From Tamarix chinensis (Eukaryota > Streptophyta > Magnoliopsida > Caryophyllales > Tamaricaceae): a stretch of 64,000 bases of DNA. The stretch spans positions 68,531,566 to 68,595,565 of the forward strand of contig CM060174.1 of assembly GCA_030549775.1 (NCBI GenBank), written 5' to 3'. The position numbers and the translations under genes are program-made. Below, piece after piece: positions 22,346 through 34,329 of the stretch (its first letter is position 1; each line of letters begins with the position of its first letter). Under the pieces are notes generated by a model, which did not search any database, was not told where the DNA came from, and was given only the letters and a program-made list of their open reading frames with translations.

Positions 22346-24770
22346 ATGTCCTTTTTCACTTCATCTTGTGATGATGTAACACCTTAAAATATTATAACCC
22401 TCATTTTTGGGCATTTGGCATTTTATTTGAAACTTAACCCTAAAATCTTACCATAATTATTTCATTATTAACCCTTGATATGTAATTTAAATAAATTCTT
22501 AAATAATTTTCTTAATTATACTTCCATTTTCCTTCTTTCTTAAACCCCACTCTTAACTGTTTTTTTACTAGTTTAATTTTCCTTACAAGGTGCCCTAATA
22601 GAAAAAGAAATAAAATAATCCTAAACCTTTATTCTAGCCAACCCTCCCCTACCATCACTCTCCCTCATGCAAGCCCTCATCTTCTATTTCATTTTTCCTT
22701 CCTCTAAACACTTATTCCTCTATTCATTTTTCATGTTAACCCTCACCTACTTATTTTTAGATTGTTACAATCATTACCAAATAGTTACTTATATACTAAA
22801 TGTCTCCACCTATTTTTATTTAGAGTTTCCTAGCTAAATTGCCAGTAATATATTTTCTTTTTCCTTCTTCTTCTTCGCAGCCCTACTCCCATTTTTCATC
22901 ATTTTCTTTACCACCACTAAGCACATCATCTTTTTATTCCAACTCAAACACTCCCCTATTTATAGGATTCTTTGATTCACATCCTCCTCTATCACAATCA
23001 TTGTATCCCTTCCTCCCCATTGATCTTCATTTATGAAGTATCTTCCCTGTTCAAACCAAGTACCATCCCTAACTCTATCACTTTAGCTTACCCCTTCATA
23101 ACGTTGCTTCTTGAGTCACCATCACCATGATGTTCCTCACCATCCATCTTCTTCACTTCCTTAGGCAAAATCTCATGCTAGCAACCACTCTCCTCTTGAA
23201 GCTAACTTACCTTCTCTGGGATACTACCCCACATAACTCTAGCTTCCCTATGCGATCCTAGCTTCTTAGTATCACCCATTAACATTAGTCCTACCTAGTT
23301 GCATCAAAGTGACCTATAGATCCATCGATACCCCTATAATACCCATCATCACCCATCATCCTTCGCTATCACCCTACCATCTCGTTTGATCACCACCAAC
23401 CCCTACATTTACCTTATCCTTGAGCAAAGCCAACCAACATTACTCTTCCCCTTTTCTTTGCAGTGTCGTTAACCCCTAAAACCTTTGTACTACATGTATG
23501 TATCATACTTCCTAACACCATGTAATGTGAGTTTGCCCATTTTTCCTTTCCTTTCCAACTTAGGTGTATTTTGGTAATTATTATTTTTATAATTATTTTT
23601 TTATTTTATGTGTTAGATATTTATATTGTTATTTTATTTTATTTTTAGGTAAAGGAGGATGATTAGTGGAGCTTGATAATTCTTAGTAGGCTTCTTGTAT
23701 TTTATACTTTTTTTTGGAAATAAGGTAACCCATATGTTTTGACTAAAATTTTAAATATTACATGATATTATATTAGGGTTTTGATATGTAAATTTTATTA
23801 AGCATATTTGGTTATTTAGAATTTATTTTCCAAATAATTATTATCATAAAATTATCTAAATTAGAGCATGTTAAATTGTTATAATATTATTCGTATGAAA
23901 GTAAGCTAGAAAATGTTTAAAGGTGTGGAGTAATTATGCATGATTTAAATATCTCATATAAAAGGTTGAGTATGCTTAGGCATATTTTTGGTATAATTAT
24001 TATCATTGTGTGCCCTAGGAATATTTTGGTCTTTTGAGTGTACTATATTAAATATTATTCCAATAAGTATGCCTAATGCGCACTATTTGTTGTTGAGTAT
24101 TGAAGTATGTGATTCGATCATTTTGAAGTGCATGTAAGGGTTTTAGGTACTAAATTGTGTGTAACGATAAAGTTTGTCTAGTAATTAATTTTCATGCTAA
24201 AGTATTTTAAATAATTTATTTTAGCCTTTTCATAAGAAATTATTAAGTAAAAAAATTTGTATTTAAAATTAAATACCACATGGTAAATATGATGCCAAGG
24301 GTATTTTGGTGATCTTTCACCCTAGTGAACATAAAAGTGGATAATTGAACCTAGCATTACCTTGGTGTAGAATTTGATTATGGTTATCTTGAATAATTAG
24401 AAATGAGTAATAATGGTTAATAATGGTTGACTGTGGACATTAGATTTATGTGCTTATTATGTTGTTGCATAAAAACCTTAATAAAATATTAATATTTATA
24501 GTGAAATACCTCAAGATCGAGAATGGTGGATCTTTAGAGGTAGCTACCATAAATAAGTGGTTTATCCCACAGGTGGTTTTGGATTTTCCTTGTGTGCCAT
24601 AGTGCCCCATCTTGACCCTATATCTTTCTCTAATTAACTATGCACTTCTTATAGGATATGCATATTTATGGATTAGGTGTCCTTGCTGGTAGAGTGCTAT
24701 GCTTTCTTTATATGCCTATGCAACCAAACAACCTTAATGTCCTTAGGTTGATGGTCAAAAGGTTACTATA

Positions 24771-24775
24771 TTACC
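24771..24775. repeat. Target-site duplication TTACC, left copy
   Basis: TTACC at 24,771-24,775 and at 25,721-25,725 exactly flank the nested LTR. The 3' LTR of the host element lacks the insertion at the corresponding place (about 30,640). Confidence 0.85.
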
Positions 24776-25114
24776 TGATGCATGCACGGTTAAAGTTTTA
24801 GATTTAGATGGAGTTTATATGGAGTATTTGATGAGGATGGAGTATGGAGGTTGATGATGGAGATTCGAAGGGGTAGATGATGATGGAACACGGGGTAGAA
24901 GGATAAATTAATCTTTAAAACACACAGAAATAAAGATTAAGGTTTCGAGAACAAAACCGTTCACACATATTCGGTTTTATTTCGAGATGATTCGAAACAA
25001 ATCGTTCACACAGATTTAACTTGTTACGAGATGAATCCACACAAAATTCAGATTTAAGCAATGCTTAAGGTTGTTCTTCTTATTCAAGTTGTGTCTTTCT
25101 ACTGGGATTCCTAT

Positions 25115-25127
25115 GGTTTATATAGCC
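25115..25127 (-). promoter_or_regulatory. TATA box of the nested solo LTR
   Basis: On the minus strand the sequence reads GGCTATATAAACC, a strong plant TATA box. It fixes the orientation and the U3/R border of the 945-bp LTR and lies just downstream (minus strand) of the tandem repeats. Confidence 0.65.
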
Positions 25128-25190
25128 AAGGAACCGAGCATCTTCTCAAAAGATTACAAGCATATTCCCTCCCAAAAGCATTAATTCCCT

Positions 25191-25590
25191 TAAGACTAGC
25201 TATTTGATATTAAATGATCTAGCTACTAACAACCTTATTTGACTAGAAGTAAAAATAATAATAAATGACTTAAGACTAGCTAGAAGATATTAAATGATCT
25301 AGCTACTAACAACCTTATTTGACTAGAAGTAAAAATAATAATAAATAACTTAAGACTAGCTAGAAGATATTAAATGATCTAGCTACTAACAATCTTATTT
25401 GACTCAAAATAAAAATAATAATAAATGACTTAAGACTAGCTAGAAGATATTAAATGATCTAGCTACTAACAACCTTATTTAACTTGAAATACAAATAATA
25501 ATAAATGACTTAAGACTAGCTAGAAGATATTAAATGATCTAGCTACTAACAACCTTATTTGATTATAATAAAACTAATAATAAATGACTT
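25191..25590. repeat. Five tandem copies of an 80-bp unit
   Basis: Units start with TAAGACTAGC at 25,191, 25,271, 25,351, 25,431 and 25,511, a period of exactly 80. Each carries 'gatattaaatgatctagcta', 'ctaacaaccttattt' and 'aaataataataaat'. Copies differ by only a few bases. They lie in U3 of the nested LTR, where enhancer repeats are often found. Confidence 0.95.
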
Positions 25591-26685
25591 AATCATAAAT
25601 GTTACGCTAACTAAAGAACGTTGCATGCAACCCATGCATGCTCCTCCATGTTATGTATCTACGTAGAGCAGCGTAGCCATCTTAATTGGTGCCGTGTCAT
25701 GCGACTATGCTCCCACATCATTACCTTTGTGTTGTAGTATGGTTGGATTACCTTAATGTCTTGTGGTTGATATGATCTCTCCTCAAGTTAATAAAATGGA
25801 ATTAATTTTTATAAATTTCATATGATTTTTTTATTGGTGATTCAATAGTAGCTTTAGCCTTCGTATCTACCCATCGCTTGGTAGTATCCTTTGTGCCTAC
25901 CTATGGTTGATAGTTATTTTTGTGCCCTACCTATGGCATTCAAAATGTATTGGCCATGTTGGGATTTTGGGATATCATTGTGAATGTTATGGAAATTGGG
26001 TTGATTTTGTTTCTAGTTATGTTTACTTCATAAAGTATGACTTGGATGCTCAGGTTATATGTTTTCATTTAAGGTTTAAAAGATTTGATATGAGAAGCAT
26101 ATGGCTTTGTTGATATTAACTTATCTAACATGATTATCATATTTTAGTTAGCATATGTGCATTTTAGTATTTTATACCATGTTCTCTTATGCTATCATCT
26201 AAATGTTCCGCATGACCATTTTTTTTTAGTTTTTTTATAATGGGTTACTCAATGCCATTTTACTACTGGGTTGTGTCATGGCTCACTGCCTATTTAATGG
26301 GTAGTTATGATTTTATAGGTTAGCTTGTGAGTTAATCTTGAAGTCTAGTATTTTAGGTTGAGACTTAGAAATTTTTGGTGTCATATCTAGAAATTTTTGA
26401 TCCATATATTTTTAGACTCTTATGTCCTTTTATTTTTGTAACCGCCAGTTAATTTTATATTCTTAGAATGATGTTAAATTTCTTTGTAATATCTATTCTT
26501 TTTCTTATAATTGTGTTATTAATATAACTGGAGTAACAGTTGAGCCTTAGCACTTGGTAGAAGAATGGTAAAGGAAATCAAACATATACTAAGTATAATG
26601 GTAACACACTACATTTCTAATGTTTTATCTTATCCAATTAACTCCTTAAACCAAAATTTTATGACCTAAAAATAGGGGTGTTATA

Positions 26686-28157
26686 AATTGGTATGAAAGG
26701 TTTTGGTTTAAGGGACACATGTTATGATTAGAGACTCAATTTTTATGATCCTAAATATTTGAATTGAAAAATATATCCTTATCTCTATTTGTTAACCCTA
26801 ATTAGTCTTATGAGTATTTGAGTGTGGGTAGAATATATGGCCTTTGAATTGTGCCTATATGTCTTATGTGCTAGTGACTTACAAGTTTTCTTAACATAAT
26901 TCCTATTTCACAACTAGTTCATCGTGGATTTGAATAGATGACTTAGTAATTTGGATAGAGCATTCAAGGCATTCATGGAATTCATTTTTCATCCATCACT
27001 ATCTTAGCATCATCATCCTCCAACTCTATATCACCCATATAAGGCTACCATAGAGGATTGGATTAATAGATTTTTAGGTCATCATCAACTGACTTACATA
27101 AGTGAGGAAGACCCCATTTTCCAAGAGGGTTTTGATTTGAGACTTCGATAAGACATTCGAGATAGTTCTTTAGAAATTAGCAACCACCTTATGGTTAAAT
27201 TGTTGTGCCTAAGGAGAATTTTTGATGTCCTAATATGAATTAAAAATGTCACTTCGCATGCATTTATATCATGAGATCCTTAAGAGTTATAAGCTCAAGG
27301 AGTTCATGAAGTTGACTCATGGAAGCCTAATGGTACGAATCTATCACATGCAATTTACAAAATTATTGAAATTTTCTTTTGGTATCGTAGCCAATGAGGT
27401 TACTGTTGTCATCTAGTTAGAGCGAGGACTTCACTTCAGCATCCAAAAGATGATGGGTATAGTTTTTTTTCAAAACTTGGCTACATTTTATGAGTGCATG
27501 TGTGTCACCACCACTTTAGTTTAGGAGTAGACTTACATTTTGGGTAAGAGGACGTTTGAGGTGCAGTATTCCAGGCTAAATTCTTTGAATCATAGTAATG
27601 GAGCTTCAATTGTTCCGTATCAGATTGATCGTTAGCATCAAGGTAGTTAGAGTAGTTCCTGTAGTGTAGATGGTTAATGATAAATTCACCACTACTATTA
27701 TCATCATTATAGATAAGATACAAATGCAATGATTGTTTGGGAAAGTTGATTCACTATCACAAATGTTTCCGCCAGGGAATAGGAGCTTTGAGTACTATAG
27801 AGTGCCTTGTGATGATGTTAATAAGTGGCAAGTGTAGCCTTTTGGATTAGTTAACCAACGCTAATCAGTTTAGCTAGATCTGATGTTTGGAGCAATCTAT
27901 TTTCCTAGTTAAGTTAGAGTAGATAATCAAGCATAAGATCCTGATGTTTCCCCTTGTGATATATTACCACCTTGTTTTGGTTCTTTGTACTTTATTGGTT
28001 TTATGATTTGTTAGCTTCATGGTTGTTCTCCTTTGGGTAGGGTTACCTTTATTAAGGGGGTTATTTACCCACTCATGTGCCTTATGGTTTGTTGTGTGTG
28101 TTTGAGGTCGTGCTATGAGGACTTCAAGGACAAAGTTCATTTCTAAGGGTGTAGTGG
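26686..28157 (+). pseudogene. Decayed gag region of the 22,375-31,522 element
   Basis: After the PBS-like site, translation across frames gives 'IEDWINRFLGHHQLTYISEE' (about 27,050-27,110), 'FDLRLR' and a gag-typical segment on 'SWKPNGT…LSHAIYKI' (about 27,320-27,370). These are like the Ty3 gag block before 'RFVRGL'. No zinc knuckle, protease, RT or integrase was found. The end (28,118-28,155) is the usual chromovirus stop and polypurine zone. Either pol was deleted or this is a non-autonomous, large-LTR derivative that depends on a relative. Confidence 0.6.
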
Positions 28158-31100
28158 TGTAGAACCCAAAAATTTTATAACCTTTATTTTTGGGTGTCTA
28201 ATATTTTATTTTTAACCCAACCCTAAAAACGTAGCATAATTATTTTATTATTAAACCTTGATCCTTAATCCAAATAAATTATTAAAAAATTATCATAATC
28301 ATTTTTCCATTTTCCTTTTTCTTAAACCCCACCCTTAACTAATAATTTTTTGGTTTTAATTTTTCTAACTGAGTACCCAAACCAAACCAAACTAAACCTA
28401 AAATAAATAAAAAATCCAAAACTACTAGTCAAGCTTAGTGTCTCTTGGCACCTATCCCCTTCCATCTCTCCTCCTCACTCAAGCCCTCCTCTGTTTTTCC
28501 ATTTTTCCTCCCCCCCAAGCACCCCATGTGTTCTCCTTTTTAATGTTATTCCTCACACCCCTATTCATAGATCCTCATAATAATCATAATGAACTGATTG
28601 CTTATACGCTCAACTACTTCTCTCAATTTTGTTTAGATTTTCCTAGCCTGACACCCCAACCATCTGCTTTCTTTCTCATTCTTCTACCTTTATCACTACT
28701 CCTTGTTTTTGTCTAAATAAGTAACACCTCCACATTCCATCACCACCATTGAGCATGTCATCATTTCCTTCCAACTAAAACGCTATGATATTTGTGGGTT
28801 TCTTTGATTTGAAGCATTCCCATTACCACCCTTCTTGTGTTGCCTTCCTATCAACCACTATTTGTGCAACATCTTCCCCATTCAAAATAACCACTATCCT
28901 TAGTCCCACCACTCCAGCTTATCGCTTAATATAATCCCTTCTCAAGCCACCATCATCACCATCTTCCTTATCATCTACTACCTTCTCACTCTCATGCAAA
29001 ACCTCACTCTCGTAAGAACCCTCCTTTTCACACTACCTCACCTTCTCTACCCCATGTCCCCATGTAGCTCTAGCTTCTTTACATCACCATCCCACTCTAC
29101 CACCTCCCACACAACATAGCTCCCCCACATTGCCCTCGGTTTATAGCATTTTCCCTTTACACTTATCTTTTCTAACTACATAACAATGGCGCCATAAGAC
29201 CATTGTTGCCCCCTATAACACCCATCGTCCATCACTGCCACCTTGCCTTCCTGTTTGATTAAAACCTAACCAAAAAACTCAATTTAACCTTATGATTTGC
29301 CCACCACCCCTACGTATCTCCTTCTCCTTGCTATGTCATCAACCCCTTAAAAACCTCTTCCTATGTGCATGACTCATTCTACCTAGCCCCATGTAGGGTA
29401 AATGTTACCATTTTTTTCTTTCTAATTCTAGGTTATTTTTGATAATTTTTATATGGATGATTATTTTCATATTATTTTGGTTTTCTATGAGTTAGATATT
29501 AATATGAATTTTTGGTTTCAATTTTAGGTAAAGAAAGGTGATTAGAGGAGCCTAGTAATTTTTAGTAGGTTGCTTATATTTTGTGCTTTTACTAGAAATT
29601 TTGTAACCTATATGCCTTCCTTAAATGTTAAATATCTTATGATAACATATTAGGGTTCCAATATGTAATGTATATTACGGATGTTTTATTATATTATATT
29701 TATTTTCCTCATAATGATTAGCACATAATTATATAAATTAGAGGATGTTAAATTATTATAATGGTATGTGTATGAAAGAATGCTAGAATAGGTTTAAGGG
29801 TTTTGAGTAAGTATTCATGATGTAAATATCTAATATAAAATGTTAAGCATGCTTAGGCATATTCTTTATATGCTTCTTATCATTATATGTCTAAGGGTAT
29901 TTTGGTCTTTTGAATGTGCCATATTAATTTTTGTTAGGTTAAAGAAGCCTGATGTGTATTATTTGTTAAGTATTAAATTATGTGATTTAATGATTTAGAA
30001 GCATATGTAAGGGTTTCACATGTTAAATTGTGTGTAAGAAAAACTAATCATTTTCCATTTCTAGTAATTTATTTGAATGCTAGAATATTATAATTCTTAT
30101 ATTTTAACATTCTCATGAGAAATTGTTAAAGAAAATTAAATTAGTATTTTAAATGGATAATTGTAGGGTAATTATGATTTGAAGGGAATTTTTTTTATAT
30201 TTCAACCTAATGCACTTGAAAGTAGATAATTGAACCTAAACTGGCCTTAGAAGTTTATTAGGCTAACTTTAGTGTTGACTTTAATTTTTGTTGTCTTGAA
30301 TGATTGAAAATGAGTAAAAATAGTAAGGGTAAAAATCAAATCTCTGCAATTATTATGTGGTTTCATTTATCCCTTAATAAAATATTAATATGTAAAGTGA
30401 AATACCTTGCGATTAGGAATTATGGCTTGTTATAAGTAGTTGTCCTAAAGATGTGGTTTATCCTATGGTTTATTTTAGATGTTGCTAGTGTGCCTTAGTG
30501 CCTCTATTAAGATATATATCTTACTCTATTTAGCATACTTATGGATTCAGTGCCCTTCTCCTTAGGCTATTGTGCTTCTTTTATGTGCTGAGGTGACTAA
30601 GGTACCTTAGTGTACTTTAGGTGATGATCAATATGATATTGTGTTAAATTTTTGTGCTAGTATGGTCAGATTATCTTAGTGTCACTAAGTTGATATGTTG
30701 TCCCCTTGAGTAAATAAAATGGAATTAATTGTTATTTGTTTCAGAAGATTTTTTGATTGGTGATGTGGTAATAGCTTTCATGCCTACCTATGGTTTGATA
30801 GTTACCTTTGTGTCTACTTGTGGTTTTATAGCAGCCTTCATGCCTATCTATGGTTTAGTAGTATCATTCATGCCTACTTATGATCAATATTTACCTATGT
30901 ACACTAATTTTTGTTTTTGGAATTTATTGGTATAGATGTTGGGGTTTTGAGCTATCATTGTGAATGTTATGGAAATTGGGTTAATTTTGGTTCTAGTTAT
31001 TTTTAACTCTGAAAGCATCCCTTAGATGCATGGTTGATAAGTTTTCAATAATAATTTAAATGAATTGGTGTAAGGAGCATATAACATTGGTGATATTTGT

Positions 31101-31522
31101 TTTTATACATGGCTATCATAATGGGTTAGTTTGTATTGTTGTATTAACGGGTTTTATTTCATGGTCCCATACCTACTCAGTGTATAGTTGTGACTTTACA
31201 AGTTAGATTGTGTGTTCAACTTGAATCCTAGTACTTTTTGTTGAGATTTAGAACTTTCTAGTGTCATATTTGGTATTTGTTGATCCGCATATTTTGGGAC
31301 CCTTATGGCTTTATATATTACTTTTCTTTTAGTTTTTGTTATTACTAGCCGACTTTGTCATGAATTTATGTGGAGTAACATTTTTGCCACTTGGTATATG
31401 AATGGCAGAAGAAACCAGACTTATACTAAATATGGCAGTAATACCTTGTGTTATCAATATTTTAGCCACATTGATTAACTCTTTAAAATAAAAATTTATG
31501 TGCTAAAAATGAGGATGTTATA
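28158..31522 (+). mobile_element. 3' LTR of the 22,375-31,522 Ty3 element
   Basis: It begins TGTAGAACCCAAAAATTTTATAACC and ends GAGGATGTTATA, 3,365 bp. It matches the 5' LTR along its length. Leader-like polypyrimidine DNA lies at 28,440-29,390, the donor-like TTTTAG|GTAAAG has its GT at 29,528, and 'tgcctacctatggttt' repeats (30,779-30,895) match 25,870-25,930 of the 5' LTR. Open frames such as 28,438-28,716 are fortuitous in this pyrimidine-rich leader. Confidence 0.82.
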
Positions 31523-31850
31523 AATAAAGTCCCACAAAGGTAGGTGTGAACCTTGATATCCCCCCACCTTTTTGAAAAGGAGTCATGTAAATCCCATAAC
31601 CCAAGCTCTTTAGTGATTTAGCCATCTTTGTGTTTTTTAGAGCACGTTGCTTGTTATCCATCTTAATTGTCTCAAGTTAAAGGTTAAATGCTTAAATTTA
31701 GCTATTATTTCTTTTTTATAGGCCACTCCATCCACGAACCTCCATTTATTGTAAGTTACATACTTTGAGAAATGGAAAATTAAACATGGATATTTTTTTC
31801 ACTTAACTATATATTTATGACAATGTCTTAACAAAAATAATTTTCAATAA
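31523..31850. other. No recognised feature
   Basis: Short AT-rich stretch between the Ty3 element and the hAT relic. The end of the hAT element probably lies just to its right. Confidence 0.4.
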
Positions 31851-32185
31851 TACCAAAATCCAATTAGACTGGTACTATAAATACCATACCAAAAATTAAC
31901 CTTACATAGTGTATAGTACTCGATTAGATCAGTTTGGCTACGGTTGTACTATAAATAATGATGATTCAGATATTAACCGAGTTCAATCTTGTTTGACTCT
32001 TGCTATGCACTGTCCACCATCCCAAACCTAAATTTTACGCAATTTCCCCATCAATATCTGATAAACATAATGGAAACTTTTTAGTTCATACTTCTTTAAT
32101 GAACACAACAAACAAAAATACATTCATAAGTTCTTAGTTTGCAAAACACAAAGCACACTCCACAAAATCCACACATGTAACAATA
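31851..32185 (-). mobile_element. Probable 3' subterminal region of the hAT relic
   Basis: Short motifs like 'ggttgtactataaat', 'ggtactataaatacc' and 'gtttggctacggttg' recur here (31,869-31,965), as in hAT subterminal repeats of the CGGTTCGGTT type. The stop of the transposase relic lies at 32,186. The terminal inverted repeat itself was not identified. Confidence 0.35.
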
Positions 32186-33899
32186 TTATATATCGCAAGT
32201 CCGACCATTAATATCCAAATACATCAAATATCTAACATATTTTTTCCTCGCTCTCATCCAATTTCTATTGTTGTTGTGGACCTCAAAGAGTACTCGATCT
32301 AGTGGTTGTATCACATCATCATTATAAACTTCATCAACTTCCCTAGCATATTGAAAACATGATAAATCAAGTCTGTCTTGGTCCATAAATAAATCACCAC
32401 CATTGTTGAAATCTTCATTTCCTATGAAAAACAAACATCAATAAAGTTAACAAACAATAATCCAATGTCCAAAAAAATGAAAAAAAAATTACAAAAATCA
32501 GTACTATAATTTCAAAGATATAATCAAACTATCATTTTGATTACTTGCCACCAATTCATCATCAAGTATATTCTCCATCTTGTCATATCAAAGCTCTTGT
32601 GGAAGTTGTTTCTCCATTACCCAAAAATCATCTTTATCAATGCATTCATAGTCTATTACATCATAACTTCTATTCTTGTTATAACTTCTATAAATCATTA
32701 AATTGCATAAAAACTAAGGAAAATCACAGCATAAAAATCACTTATTAGATGCTAGTGCAAATTTAAGTTCATCATTAGAGGCACTTTGAGTTAACCTTTA
32801 TACATGTTAAGTCTTGGTAATATCCTTTTGTATCAAATTCAAGCAATGGGTTGCACATGATGACTGAATAATATTAGGAAACTTGTCAAAAATAAACCTT
32901 CCAACCCTTTTATATTTACTCATATTATTTTCACCATATGAACAACATTATGTGAATAAAAAAGTTCCACAATCTCACAAAAAATAGTAAAAAATGTGCT
33001 TAAATAGGTAAAAAAAAATTTAAGCATCACCATATTTTATGAATGTGATTCCCTTAGGATAATATACAAGAAAATTTATCAATTTTTTGTCTCTTCCTTC
33101 TTTACAACCATCACCCATGATAGTTTGTTAAATAGTAGCCCAAGTGCTCTTAAAAGTCTCAACATGTAACTGAACTTCTTTATTTGCCTCATTTAACAAG
33201 GTTACTCAAAAGGCTTAATAGCTAGTAGCCTTATGACCTAAACCAATAGAAACAAAAATATAAGTCATAGGTTGATAATAAAAAGAGTTAGCAACATTCA
33301 TTAGTATACAAATATTATACACTTATTGAGAAATGGCTAGATCTACTTGTGTTACTCACTATTTACATTGAAGTGCAGCCCTTATACATGGTTGGGATCC
33401 CATTTTCATGCCACTAGGAAAGTAATTACCAAACTCACCCACCTTTCTCTTTAGACTAGATCTTCTATTACTAATACTATCATCACTCATTAGTTAAATA
33501 AGGCTGATATAGGTTAGAGCACCATGCTTATATAACAAATCACCTTCCAAGACATGTCTAAAGTGATTTAATTAATCAAAATTAGCTTACCTCTCCAATT
33601 GTTATTGCTTAGTTTCTTTTAATTGTTCTTCCAATTTGAATCTAACCTCCTATGATACTTTTCTTACATGTAGCAACATCACCCCTTTTGCTAGCAAGAT
33701 GTGTTTTTACCCTACTAATTCCACCACATTTAAAAACTATTTGACAAAAGACATGAGTATTGAATTTTTAACCATTATCACTAATGCATTTAGTAGCATA
33801 TTCTCATGTTAGGCTAGTATTTTGTCCAGCAGAACAACGATTAGATCTAAATAATTGTGTTGATGGAATTTCTAAGGTTGAATCCATTTGATCATGCAT
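32186..33899 (-). pseudogene. hAT-family transposase relic (BED finger, DUF659-like core, C-terminal tail)
   Basis: Read on the minus strand from an ATG at 33,899. A BED zinc-finger region at about 33,790-33,655 reads 'FKCGGISRVKTHLASKRGDV', then 'ATCKK'. The DUF659-like core (about 33,210-32,790) has 'LINFLVYYPKGITFIK', 'NNMSKYKRVGRFIF' and 'ATHCLNLIQKDI', matching the hAT pattern of an HC-LDL-DI block. The tail at 32,680-32,545 ('DVIDYECIDKDDFWVME') resembles hAT ends with DPI-L--ID-D-EW. A further piece at 32,434-32,186 follows an acceptor-like 'tttttcatag'. The central dimerisation (hATC) region is missing, and stops are frequent. It would cut and paste DNA if intact; this copy is dead. 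Confidence 0.7.
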
Positions 33900-34329
33900 T
33901 GAACATCCATTAACATTATAATAAGTACATGATTAGAATATTAAATGAGGTAATAAAGTATTATAAATTTACATAATATTTTGAAAATTAATTATTAGGT
34001 AAATACATTACTTATAACTAATAGAGTAAACTAGATCAATTACAACATAATTAACGAATGAATAGTGTTACATGTCTAAAATCTAAATAGGTAGCAGCAC
34101 CATTGATTATGATATATACAATCATATGACGAACAATAAAATATTAGATATTATATTTCATAATAATTATTACGATATGTATCTAAATAAGTATGATATA
34201 GAATAATATGTTAAATAATATTAGATTATAGATTCATAAATTAGTTATTATTACTACAACTATTAGCATCAATTAGACATGGATACATAGTAAATTGAAA
34301 AGAATTTGTAGCGCAACAACATCAATAAA
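33900..34329. other. No recognised feature (likely hAT 5' flank)
   Basis: AT-rich, full of 'taatattagat' variants. It may contain the 5' end of the hAT element, but no inverted repeat was identified. Confidence 0.35.

Larger units (their letters stand above)
24776..25720 (-). mobile_element. Young solo LTR (945 bp) nested in a Ty3 LTR
   Basis: It begins TGATGCATGCACGG and ends CTCCCACATCA (TG...CA, with TGATG/CATCA inverted ends), flanked by a perfect TTACC duplication. It is less decayed than its host. The promoter points to the minus strand: 'ggctatataaacc' at 25,115-25,127, followed on that strand by leader-like sequence to 24,776. Upstream on the minus strand, in U3, lie five 80-bp tandem repeats (25,191-25,590). 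No coding region is present. The family (copia or gypsy) cannot be told without a full-length relative. Confidence 0.85.
22375..26685 (+). mobile_element. 5' LTR of the 22,375-31,522 Ty3 element
   Basis: It starts TGTAACACCTTAAAATATTATAACCC and ends AATAGGGGTGTTATA. Colinear matches to the 3' LTR include 'cattttccttctttcttaaaccccac' (22,535 and 28,310), 'ttttaggtaaaggaggatgattag' (23,645 and 29,524) and 'aataaaatggaattaatt' (25,790 and 30,713). It carries the donor-like AG|GTAAAG (GT at 23,649) and an acceptor-like TTATAG (26,318). Without the nested solo LTR and its duplication it is about 3,361 bp, almost the length of the 3' LTR (3,365). Confidence 0.82.
22375..31522 (+). mobile_element. 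Ty3/gypsy element with long LTRs and gag-only interior
   Basis: Two LTRs, 22,375-26,685 and 28,158-31,522, bound a 1.47-kb interior that starts with a PBS-like 'attggtatgaaagg' (26,687-26,700). The interior ends with a chromovirus-like 'gaggacttcaaggacaaagttcatttctaagggtgtag' (28,118-28,155), which is the usual end of Tekay-type pol plus polypurine tract. Flanking pentamers GATGA and AATAA agree at only three positions, consistent with age. Only gag traces lie inside; pol is absent. The 5' LTR is 946 bp longer than the 3' LTR, which is explained by the nested solo LTR at 24,776-25,720. Confidence 0.8.

Noticed and set aside
25191..25590. CRISPR-like array
   Set aside because: Repeats are 80 bp and directly adjacent with no unique spacers, inside a plant retrotransposon LTR. 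This is a simple tandem repeat.
28438..28716. 92-codon open frame with hydrophobic stretches
   Set aside because: Pyrimidine-rich leader of the 3' LTR; the corresponding part of the 5' LTR (22,620-23,030) does not keep the frame.
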